64,000 bases of DNA from Steromphala cineraria. Lineage: Eukaryota; Mollusca; Gastropoda; Trochida; Trochidae. Of this stretch, positions 49,460 to 57,823 are shown piece by piece (position 1 is the stretch's first letter; each line of letters begins with the position of its first letter). The stretch lies in the NCBI GenBank assembly GCA_916613615.1, contig OU744725.1, positions 8,290,708 through 8,354,707 on the forward strand, read 5' to 3'. Both the position numbers and the translations under genes were made by a program. The notes under the pieces were generated by a model. The model was not told the DNA's origin. It saw nothing but the letters and a program-made list of their open reading frames with translations, and did no database searches.

Positions 49460-49970
49460 TCTGAATATAAGTAAATGTCCACTATTGGTTAAATTACTTG
49501 AACAAAGACGCAGACACTGAAAGTCGGGCACCCTTTGTCCGAAACTCTTTGTCAGAATTTTAAAGAGACTTTACAGAAATGTTAATGGAGTTGACAGAAT
49601 CTGTTGTTGATGAGCTTGTCTGTCTGGTTCGTCATGACTTCCGTCAATGCAGAGAATGCAAGCATAGAGTAGCTAGGGATATATCAGCATCCATATTCCA
49701 GGTATAGTAAACTATATACTTTCATGTATATGGTACATATTGTTAACAACAATTACTACGATATTCAAATGTCCTTCCCTTTACAAAATTCTCGCCGTAA
49801 CTGATATCATCGGAAATGAGAGAGATCACTGGTACTTTAATTTGATGGTTGAAAAAAGATTTTATTATCCATGATTGGAAAGGAATGTTCAGCTCTGTGA
49901 ATTGATCGGAAATGAGGATAATGGCGATTTTTTTCTAATTAATTATGAATCTTCGAGCATGATGGCAATT
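49460..49970 (+). repeat. Diverged repeated segment, set C (3' block)
   Basis: Aligns with 33,225-33,900 and 39,690-40,250 in the same orientation. Shared words include GTCCACTATTGGTT, GTCTGGTTCGTCATGACTTCC and GCTCTGTG. No reading frame is conserved among the three copies. Confidence 0.6.
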
Positions 49971-50407
49971 GCTTGATACTCCATAACTTATACTATGGCT
50001 CCGGATAACTCAGTTCACCCTCTGAAGAGTTGGTATTAGCTAATGATTTGAAAACACCTTTTTCGTTTCGTTCTGAACACCAAGCTAGAAAGGACTTATC
50101 GTTCTCGTATAATATGGTCAGAGTCAAAACCTTATTCAGTAATCTATTCAATGTCTATATGGGCTATGATCCCGGTCTCCTGACTGAACTCTAGTAATAT
50201 CAGGATTATACCTAAAGAGAATTGACTAATCGAAGTTGTATGCATCACGTCTGATATGATCATGTTAGTCAGTATCTATGGTGGATCTGCCTCTTACAGC
50301 TGAATGAATGTAAGATAAATACTCACAGGCTCTAATGAGCATTTCTGATCCACCTATTTTGTTTACAAAACCAGGTCAATGAAATACATGTAGATGCCGG
50401 AATGAAG

Positions 50408-50409
50408 TT

Positions 50410-50468
<59 letters not shown>

Positions 50469-50657
50469 TTTGTTTGTTTGTTTGTTTGTTTGTTTGTTTG
50501 TTTGTTTGTTTGTTTGTTTGTTTGTTTTAATTAATTAATTAATTAATTAATTAATTAATTAATTAATTAATTAATTAATTTAATTTAATTTAATTTAATT
50601 TAATTTAATTTAATTTAATTTAATTTAATTTATTTATTTATTTATTTATTTATTTAT
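50408..50657. repeat. Compound microsatellite with four successive unit blocks
   Basis: About 250 bp made of pure blocks in order: (TTTA)n about 50,408-50,469; (TTTG)n about 50,470-50,526; (TTAA)n about 50,527-50,578; (TTTAA)n about 50,579-50,630; then (TTTA)n again to 50,657. Each switch is a single-base change of the unit. It ends about 300 bp before the Polinton. Confidence 0.95.
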
Positions 50658-50687
50658 GAATAGAGATAATTTGATCTTTAAAGCACG

Positions 50688-50740
50688 CTTAATAATAATA
50701 ATACTTTATTACCCATGAGGGAATTTGTTTTACACGCTTG
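50688..50740 (-). repeat. LINE-like 3' tail fragment
   Basis: On the minus strand: a CCCTCATGGG-type short stem, then AATAAAGTATTATTATTATT. This is the arrangement of stem plus simple-repeat tail seen at the 3' ends of L2/CR1-like non-LTR retrotransposons and their SINEs. Only the tail is present. Confidence 0.45.
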
Positions 50741-50799
50741 TGATAATAGTTCATTCAGAAATCTGCTTTGTCGTTACTGTTTATCATTTTAGTATTTTT

Positions 50800-50954
50800 T
50801 AGAACGTGATTTTGAATGGGCCATGCGTCTCACATTTGGATAGTTATTGTGATTACAGGAATTAAATGTAGTAACAATAGGTAAGGCTGCCAAATTGTTT
50901 TCCTGTTGTCTTTGTTTAAGATGATTCTCTCGGTTAAAAGAACGGGCCTTTGTT
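50800..50954 (-). pseudogene. Penelope-like RT relic, 3' part, split by the Polinton
   Basis: The minus-strand frame has KARSFNR and LPIVTTF motifs. They follow, across the Polinton insertion, an RGYP...A motif in the right flank. These motifs in this order are characteristic of a reverse-transcriptase type found in Penelope-like elements. The frame continues exactly if one copy of the 6-bp duplication is removed, which fixes the insertion point. Degenerate beyond about 50,800. Confidence 0.6.
50949..50954. repeat. Polinton target-site duplication, left (TTTGTT)
   Basis: TTTGTT immediately precedes the left terminus and is repeated at 59,885-59,890, immediately after the right terminus. Six base pairs is the duplication length that defines Polinton/Maverick integration. 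Confidence 0.95.
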
Positions 50955-51664
50955 AGTAGTAGGGGAAATGACAGTTCTGGCGCACCGTCGCCCATAGGAT
51001 TAGCATGGGGAAAAGGTGTCCTCACAAGGTGTCCTCACAGGAATTCCCCAACACATGAGCCAATGTCTAAAAATAGCTATGACGCAATATGTCGCAATAC
51101 CTATCTCAGTGGACAGTGGGGGTGATTCAGGTCACAGAACAAGGCGGGTCAAGCCTGTCCGGAAAGCTGACCAACTCAATGTCTTTACTTAGCAAACAAG
51201 CTAGCTTGTTTTTACTTAGCAAACAAACCAGTACTCCACACGATGTAGGTCATTGAATATTATGAGTGTCTTTATGTCGTGGGTCAGTATAAGAGATTAT
51301 TATCACCATAGGCCTATAGGTGAATGTTTTTTAAGAGAGATATTTTTGTGTTGGAAGGTAGCTAACTGCTTGGATGGGGTATTTATGGCCGACTTAACGA
51401 TGTATACCACGCGTGACCTATAGTCAAGACACGCATCAGCTTTACACCATAGCCAGCCTGTTTAATCAAGCCCAGGTATGAATGAATGCTTTTCGGCCAG
51501 TGGAGTGAGAGGTGAATGTAGGTTGGTCTATTGTGTTTTGAGGGGGTTATTTACCGTTGTCGGGACCCTCTGTTAAGCTTGAACCGAGGCGAGAATGACA
51601 ACCTGTCACCCCTCGCATTGCTTTCGTGCTGAAGGATAGGGTGTGTGTATAGGATTCTTGCTGA
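50955..51664 (+). repeat. Polinton left terminal inverted repeat (710 bp)
   Basis: It starts AGTAGTAGGGGAAATGACAG and pairs without gaps with 59,175-59,884. Reading both copies I count five mismatches, four of them in the inner 150 bp. It contains a subterminal direct repeat (AAGGTGTCCTCAC twice, about 51,013-51,039) and a palindromic AACAAGCTAGCTTGTT inside a repeated ACTTAGCAAACAA motif (about 51,187-51,228). These are possible integrase or terminal-protein recognition sites. Confidence 0.96.
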
Positions 51665-52483
51665 CAACTTAACATGAACTTTTCCATCTTGGGCATTAAA
51701 GGCTGTATGAGGACGCCTTACCTCATTCTACCTGTTAACACCAGCTAAGAAAGGACACACTGGGAACAGATTCTTAACAAGAGATCGCTACAACCAACTT
51801 GAATTGTATGGATAAGGTATGTGACTATAACTTACTGTTTTTAAAGATTTATATATTATCCATGTTAGAAGAAAACTGTATAACCAAATGTGTAATAGTT
51901 CTAGGTAAATTCTATGATTCCAAGCTCCCTTACTAGATATGAAATAAGGGTAAACTTCATAGTGTCTAATATATAACTAATGAAAGAACATAAGGTAGTA
52001 ATGTTGTTGAATAGGTACTAAGGGGGAAATCATTGTTCTGTTTTAAAACGGACTTATGCATCACATGACATCCTACGGTTATACACTGTATATAGTTTTG
52101 GAAACATGTAAAAGGATTCATCACACTGAACTCTCCCTTAAGGATGCTGTCTATAAAAGGCGCATCAGTTTGAAGTTTCTTCATTCTGTTTCTAGTCTGC
52201 CATTGAAGAGGACATACTCCAAACAAGCTGCCTAGAAGAGACGTGTATACATACAGACGTGAATACATACATTGTGATATTAAGGTACTTAAAAATAATT
52301 TAGGAGAATATTTCATGTAGATATCAACATTATTGAATGGATGTAAGATTACATACAATGTATATGCTATTTACCTTAACATAGATAATTCAGAAATAAC
52401 AGGCAACATATTAATGTATTCACCAATTTCATTAATGACTTTCTCAGATAATCAAGGTATGATTTTATCCCTTGACAGGTGCA
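51665..52483 (+). other. Polinton 5' leader, possible UTR intron
   Basis: Unique 819 bp between the left TIR and the polymerase start. A strong donor AAG|GTATGTGA at 51,817 and an acceptor CCCTTGACAG ending at 52,478 would join a 5' exon to a point 5 bases before the polymerase ATG. The short ATGGATAAG before the donor would not be in frame with the polymerase, so the upstream exon would be UTR. No coding frame of note. Confidence 0.4.
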
Positions 52484-55400
52484 ATGGCTACCCCAAGGAA
52501 GACCTACACCTGCTATGAATGTAACCAGACATTCTCTGACAAGTCGAATTTGTACAGACACAAGCGGACCACTCATAGGCCTGATGACTATCGATGTAAC
52601 AGCTGCAACCTTACCATCAACAGGAAGGATAATTTGAATCGTCACATGAGGTCAATACACCCACCTTCTAACCCAGCACAGGTAGGGGGTGGATCTGGGG
52701 AGGATGGCCCGCAAGGTAACTCATGTAGTCAAGAGGCTCTGAAGGGTACAATGAAGATTCACACTATCCCGGGAGAAGGGACAGAGAAATACGACCCTAT
52801 GAACTTTCTTAGGAATCGCTATGAAGAGATGAAGTCTATCCTGAGGACTTCTATTAAGAAGAAAGGGGGCATCAAATGGTATATAGCTATGAAAGTAAGG
52901 ATGACCAGAAGACGTGGGGATAGTATAGACACAGCTGAACCTGTCTTTAGAGGGAGATGTCAAACAGGTCTCAAGTGGGAGGATCTTGATGAAGGGATGA
53001 AGGAATCTATCAAGAAGATGTACACCTCCTTCATTGAATATCAGAGAGAGGGGAGTAACTGGACTGTTGACAAAGTCTTGGATCTTACCATTCATATAGC
53101 CAGGTACAAACCACTGAGAGGATCCAGTTATATCCCGCTCCCCATCAGACTCAGATCAAAGAATGCTATCATCAATGTACAGAATAGAGACAATAAATGT
53201 TTCATGTGGTCAGTCCTGGCAGCCCTCCATCCTCCTAAACGAGATTCTGAACGAGTCACTAAGTACCAACCTTATGTCAACGAGTTGGATTTTACAGCCA
53301 TCTCATTCCCTGTGAAGCTGGCTGACATCCCAAAATTTGAGAGACAAAACAAAATCTCTATCAATGTCTTTGGCTACGAGAAGGAAGTCTATCCAATACA
53401 CATAACAAAGCAACATTTTGAGAAGCATGTGAATCTGTTGCTGATCTCGAAAGGGAAGAACAAGCATTATTGTTATATTAGAAACATAAGTCGACTGCTT
53501 GGGGTAAGAACAAAACATGATGGAAAAACCTTCTTCTGTTCCTACTGTCTCCATGGCTTCATCAGGCAAGATTTATTGGATAATCACATGCCTTTTTGCC
53601 AAACACACGGTCTCCAACGCGTAGAACTACCAAAGGAAGAAGACAAATGGTTGTCATATGAGTTGAAGCATGTCAAGAAGCAACTGAAGGCTCCCTACAT
53701 CATCTTTGCTGACTTTGAGAGTTTGCAAGTTCCGATCCACACCTGTAGTACACACCCAGGCTTATCATCTACAGAGAAGTTCACCACACATCAACCATGT
53801 GGGTTCGCTTACAAAGTGGTGGGCCTTACACCAGACCACTCCAAACCACCTGCCATTTACAGAGGATTAGATGCAGCTGACAAGTTTGTAGACTGTATGA
53901 TACAAGAACAGGAGGAAATAGAGCAGAGGTTTAAGAATGGAGAAACTCTTCACATGACAGGGTCTGATTGGCAGACATACAAGAGTGCCACCCACTGTCA
54001 CATCTGTCAAGGACCTTTAGGATCTGAGAAACCTGTACGGGATCATTGTCATATGACTGGAGCCTTTCGAGGGGCCGCCCACAACGCCTGCAATATCAAC
54101 TATAAGTTCACAGGCAGAATACCAGTGGTGTTTCACAACTTGAGGGGATATGACAGCCATATCATCATGCAGGCCATCGGAAAGATTCAAAACAAGGAGA
54201 TCAACTGCATTCCTAATAACATGGAGAAATACATTTCCTTCTCCTTAGGATGTATGGACTTCATAGACTCTTTCCAATTCATGAATTCTTCCCTGGAAAA
54301 GCTGGTGGACAATTTAGCCAAAGAAGGACCTAAGAAATTCACTCACATGACTCAAGAATTTGGCCAGGATAAATTACCACTATTATTGAGAAAACAGGTG
54401 TACCCCTATGAGTATTTCGACTGTATGGAGAAGTTTAACGACACATCTCTCCCTCCCCAAGAGGCCTTCTACAGCACCCTCTCTGATGAACACATCTCAA
54501 CTGGGGACTATCAACATGCACACCTAGTATGGGATACCTTCGAAATTGAGAATCTTGGCCAATACCACAACCTCTACGTCCTCACTGATGTGCTAGCTCT
54601 AGCAGACGTCTTCGAAAATTTTAGGAATATCTGCATAGATGCCTATGGTTTAGACCCCGCCCATTTCTACACCTCCCCAGGACTCGCTTGGCTGGCAGCT
54701 CTGAAAATGACAGGTGTTCGACTTGAGCTATTGACTGATATTGACCAACATCTATTTATCGAGCAAGGTTTAAGGGGTGGGATCTCCATGATCACCCACC
54801 GTTATGCCAAAGCTAATTATGAAGGTGTTCCCAACTATGATTCAAGCCAGCCTAACAATCACATCATGTATTTGGATGCCAACAACTTATATGGCTGGGC
54901 CATGAGTCAATCCCTTCCTGTGTCTGGCTTCACATGGGTAGACGAAGTCCCTGACCTCACCCAAGTGTCGGATGATGCGTCAGAGGGATTTATCTTGGAA
55001 GTGGACCTCCAGTATCCGGAAGAGTTACACGATCTTCATAATGAGTACCCATTGGCACCTGAACCCTTGGAAGTGACAAGTGAAATGCTCTCGCCGTATG
55101 CTAAAGACTTGAAAAACAAACTGGATGACCATGTTAAGGATGTGAAGGATGGAATCAAAGAGAAGAAGAACAAGAGGAAATCATCTCAAAAGGAACGTGA
55201 GATCAAGTCTGTACAAAAACTCATTCCGAATTTACAACATAAGGAGAAATATGTTGTCCACTATAGGAATTTACAATTTTATCTTTCCTTGGGGATGAAG
55301 CTAACACAAGTTCACAGAGTTTTAAAATTTAAGCAAGAGCCGTGGCTGAAGACCTATATCGAATTTAACACAGAGAGAAGAAAGCAGGCCAAGAATGACT

Positions 55401-56227
55401 TTGAGAAAGACTTCTACAAACTAATGAACAACTCTGTGTTTGGTAAAACTATGGAGAACTTAAGAAAGAGAGTGGAAGTGAAATTGGTTCAAGGTCCCAA
55501 AAGAGCCCAGAAACTGATTGCTAAGCCCAGCTTCAACGCCTTCAGGATCTTCAATGAGAATTTAGTTGCTGTCCATCTCAAGAAGCAGAAACTCTACCTC
55601 AACAGGCCGATCTATGTGGGAATGAGTATTCTCGATATCTCCAAGATCTTGATGTATGACTTCCACTATAATCACATCAAGAAGAGATATGGCCCCAAAG
55701 CTCAGCTTCTGTTCACAGACACAGACTCGCTATGTTACAACATAGAAACAGAGAATGTCTATGCAGATATGGCTCAGGACCAACATCTATATGACACCTC
55801 TGGCTATAACAAGACACATCCTCTATACAGCATCAGCAACAAAAAGGTGTTGGGCAAGATGAAGGACGAGACGAATGGTCTACCCATCTATGAGTTTGTT
55901 GGGCTCAAGTCGAAGATGTATTCACTACTCCATGATAAAAAGGATGAAAAGACAGATGAAATATCCTTGACAGAGAAGAAGACAGCCAAAGGTATCAAAA
56001 AGTCTGTGATCAAACATCATACCAAGCATGAGCACTACAAACAGTGTCTGTTTAAGAAAGTGGTCCATATGTCAACGATGACCACAATCAGAAGCTATGG
56101 CAATGAGTTGTACAACATTCAGCTCAACAAACGTGGACTCAGCCCCTATGACGACAAGAGGTACTTGCTTGGAGAGGATGGCATCAGCAGCTATGCTTAT
56201 GGGCACTGGAGAATTGCCACATTATAA
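52484..56227 (+). CDS. polB: Protein-primed family B DNA polymerase (pPolB) with N-terminal C2H2 fingers
   Basis: 1247 aa from the first ATG (G at -3 and +4), intact. Two C2H2 fingers open the protein (C10, C13, H26, H31 and C38, C41, H54, H59). Next comes a globular region with a conserved-looking NKCFMWSV (C239) and HYC (H328) that could be a peptidase-type fold. A further finger starts at C352. The 3'-5' exonuclease shows Exo I DFE (D410, E412), Exo II N552-x2-G-x-D557 and Exo III D702. A Cys/His cluster with RDHCH and RGAAH lies between Exo I and Exo II. Polymerase motifs are A (D798, DANNLYGW), B (N983-S984, NSVFGK) and C (DTDS, D1079/D1081). The C-terminus ends with the SPYDDKRYLL segment usual in Polintons. 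All catalytic residues are present, so it should be active in protein-primed replication from the TIR ends. The terminal protein is probably within the N-terminal half (inference). Confidence 0.95.
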   Translation: MATPRKTYTCYECNQTFSDKSNLYRHKRTTHRPDDYRCNSCNLTINRKDNLNRHMRSIHPPSNPAQVGGGSGEDGPQGNSCSQEALKGTMKIHTIPGEGTEKYDPMNFLRNRYEEMKSILRTSIKKKGGIKWYIAMKVRMTRRRGDSIDTAEPVFRGRCQTGLKWEDLDEGMKESIKKMYTSFIEYQREGSNWTVDKVLDLTIHIARYKPLRGSSYIPLPIRLRSKNAIINVQNRDNKCFMWSVLAALHPPKRDSERVTKYQPYVNELDFTAISFPVKLADIPKFERQNKISINVFGYEKEVYPIHITKQHFEKHVNLLLISKGKNKHYCYIRNISRLLGVRTKHDGKTFFCSYCLHGFIRQDLLDNHMPFCQTHGLQRVELPKEEDKWLSYELKHVKKQLKAPYIIFADFESLQVPIHTCSTHPGLSSTEKFTTHQPCGFAYKVVGLTPDHSKPPAIYRGLDAADKFVDCMIQEQEEIEQRFKNGETLHMTGSDWQTYKSATHCHICQGPLGSEKPVRDHCHMTGAFRGAAHNACNINYKFTGRIPVVFHNLRGYDSHIIMQAIGKIQNKEINCIPNNMEKYISFSLGCMDFIDSFQFMNSSLEKLVDNLAKEGPKKFTHMTQEFGQDKLPLLLRKQVYPYEYFDCMEKFNDTSLPPQEAFYSTLSDEHISTGDYQHAHLVWDTFEIENLGQYHNLYVLTDVLALADVFENFRNICIDAYGLDPAHFYTSPGLAWLAALKMTGVRLELLTDIDQHLFIEQGLRGGISMITHRYAKANYEGVPNYDSSQPNNHIMYLDANNLYGWAMSQSLPVSGFTWVDEVPDLTQVSDDASEGFILEVDLQYPEELHDLHNEYPLAPEPLEVTSEMLSPYAKDLKNKLDDHVKDVKDGIKEKKNKRKSSQKEREIKSVQKLIPNLQHKEKYVVHYRNLQFYLSLGMKLTQVHRVLKFKQEPWLKTYIEFNTERRKQAKNDFEKDFYKLMNNSVFGKTMENLRKRVEVKLVQGPKRAQKLIAKPSFNAFRIFNENLVAVHLKKQKLYLNRPIYVGMSILDISKILMYDFHYNHIKKRYGPKAQLLFTDTDSLCYNIETENVYADMAQDQHLYDTSGYNKTHPLYSISNKKVLGKMKDETNGLPIYEFVGLKSKMYSLLHDKKDEKTDEISLTEKKTAKGIKKSVIKHHTKHEHYKQCLFKKVVHMSTMTTIRSYGNELYNIQLNKRGLSPYDDKRYLLGEDGISSYAYGHWRIATL

Positions 56228-56282
56228 AAGGAAGAGAGTGTGTGAGCACATTCATTCACGATTTGGATGTTGGACAGTCAAC

Positions 56283-57761
56283 ATGTATTCTTGTTCTCTG
56301 TGCTCGAAGACATATGCATGGCCACATGACCTCAGTAGGCATATACGTACTAAACACTCCATGGATGGAACCAAGCAGCAGCAGAAGCAGCAGCAGGATA
56401 AGCAGCAGCAGCAGGATAAGCAGCAGCAGGATAAGCAGCAGCAGGATAAGCAGCAGCAGCAGTATGAGCAACCATTATGGAAACCTAAACAACTACTCCA
56501 TCCCTATACTCTTAATGTCTCTGGACCATCCTCGTGTGGTAAAACCTACATTGTGAAACAATTGCTAACAAATAGGAATACGCAACCAACCCCTCAACGG
56601 ATTCTATGGCTCTATCGACGCTGGCAGCCTCTGTATGATGAAATAAGGGCTATGGTACACCCAAGAGTTGAATTTATACAAGGTATTCCAGCCAACCTCG
56701 AGCAGGATGATTTTATTAGTCCTAAAGTAAGGAATCTTATCGTGTTAGATGACCTCATGTCAACAGCCAGTAAGGATTCTCGTATCAATGATTTGTTTAC
56801 TGAAGGAAGTCACCACAGAAATCTGTCTGTGATCGCTATCAATCAAAATTTGTACTACAACAAAGATCCAACCCAAAGAAGAAACTGTCATTACCTGATG
56901 TTATTCAACAATCCAGTCGACAAACAACAAGTGATGACCTTGGCGAGACAAATGTATCCTGGACAAACGCAAATGCTCATGCAAAAATATGAAGAAGCCA
57001 TAGCTCAACCCTATGGGCATCTGTTAGTGGACCTAAAGCCTTTCACCCCAAGCTCTGAGCGACTATGTCCTAATGCCTTTTCTGAACCAACTATAAATAG
57101 AGGGAATAGGCCATGGGATGTTCATTCTGAGTCAGACTTGCAGAGTGAACAGACGTGTGAAGAAGAGCTCCCAGACATGTCTGCCTGCGACGATTGTGGT
57201 CTCATGTTTCAAGATATACATGATCTACAAAAACATGTGAAAACATGGTGTCCTGAAAAGGAAGAACAGCCTTGGAGAAAACGACCCAGGATGCATTTAG
57301 CCAATGACACTACAGAGGATCTACTCACTGGTACCACGACTTCTGCAGTGAGTGCTACTGAGTTAGATAAAGAGAGAGAGGTGAAAGGTATTGAGTATAT
57401 GTGGGAGAGAACACTGAAAGCCTGTAAGGAGGACATTTGGAAAAAGAAAGAAACCTATGAAGATGAAGGAAAGACTGAAAGATGGATTGAGAAGAAATTG
57501 AAGAAATGTTGGGAAACTACCTTTCTTGGGAGACTGGTACAGGCTATCAGAACTATCCACTACTTTGGTAATGGACCACTGTTCAAGCCTATCCTGGAGA
57601 AGGTGAAGAAACTCGATCTGGATACAGAACCAAATGAAATGGACAGGAAAATCAGTCAATGGATAAAACCCATAGCCAAGGACATTTTATCTCATGTGGA
57701 CATGTCTCAGGCTGAAGACTTAGAACTGGTAGAGCAATCAGAGTCTGAAGAAGAAGACTGA
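56283..57761 (+). CDS. A32-like packaging ATPase fused to zinc fingers
   Basis: 492 aa from an ATG at 56,283 (A at -3), 55 bp after the polymerase stop. The frame is open further 5', but only inside the polymerase gene, and the finger begins right at this Met. Order: C2H2 finger (C4, C7 ... H20, H25); Gln/Asp-Lys repeat linker (31-63); ATPase with Walker A GPSSCGKT (81-88), Walker B VLDD (D156, D157) and an AINQN sensor-like strand; C2HC finger from C302; Lys/Glu-rich helical C-terminus ending in an acidic tail. The GSHHRNLSVI and RQMYPG blocks are typical of Polinton/adintovirus FtsK-HerA-type ATPases, which drive genome packaging. No capsid gene accompanies it. The C-terminal 190 residues match nothing I can name. 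Confidence 0.9.
   Translation: MYSCSLCSKTYAWPHDLSRHIRTKHSMDGTKQQQKQQQDKQQQQDKQQQDKQQQDKQQQQYEQPLWKPKQLLHPYTLNVSGPSSCGKTYIVKQLLTNRNTQPTPQRILWLYRRWQPLYDEIRAMVHPRVEFIQGIPANLEQDDFISPKVRNLIVLDDLMSTASKDSRINDLFTEGSHHRNLSVIAINQNLYYNKDPTQRRNCHYLMLFNNPVDKQQVMTLARQMYPGQTQMLMQKYEEAIAQPYGHLLVDLKPFTPSSERLCPNAFSEPTINRGNRPWDVHSESDLQSEQTCEEELPDMSACDDCGLMFQDIHDLQKHVKTWCPEKEEQPWRKRPRMHLANDTTEDLLTGTTTSAVSATELDKEREVKGIEYMWERTLKACKEDIWKKKETYEDEGKTERWIEKKLKKCWETTFLGRLVQAIRTIHYFGNGPLFKPILEKVKKLDLDTEPNEMDRKISQWIKPIAKDILSHVDMSQAEDLELVEQSESEEED
56373..56467 (+). repeat. In-frame CAG/CAGGATAAG repeat in the ATPase gene
   Basis: Tandem CAGCAGCAGGATAAG-type units encode Q-runs split by DK, linking the N-terminal finger to the ATPase core. 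Units vary by whole codons (three or four Q), so the frame is kept. The region is likely length-polymorphic between copies. Confidence 0.9.
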
Positions 57762-57765
57762 AGTG

Positions 57766-57774
57766 TATATATAT
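57766..57774 (+). promoter_or_regulatory. Possible TATA box before the integrase gene
   Basis: TATATATAT lies in the 62-bp gap, about 50 bp upstream of the integrase ATG. It is the only TATA-like word in that gap. It could give the integrase its own transcript; co-transcription with the upstream genes is the alternative. Confidence 0.3.
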
Positions 57775-57823
57775 CACAGCATTGAGTTAAACAAGTCATT
57801 GAAGTGCTGACTTTACTAGCAGC

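Noticed and set aside
52472..52483. Extending the polymerase four codons upstream to a TTG
   Set aside because: Start at TTG is a bacterial-style choice. In an animal genome the first ATG (52,484) has good context, and the upstream bases look like a splice acceptor.
56097..56282. Longer N-terminus for the ATPase
   Set aside because: These codons lie wholly within the polymerase gene in another frame and resemble no domain. The zinc finger begins directly after the ATG at 56,283.
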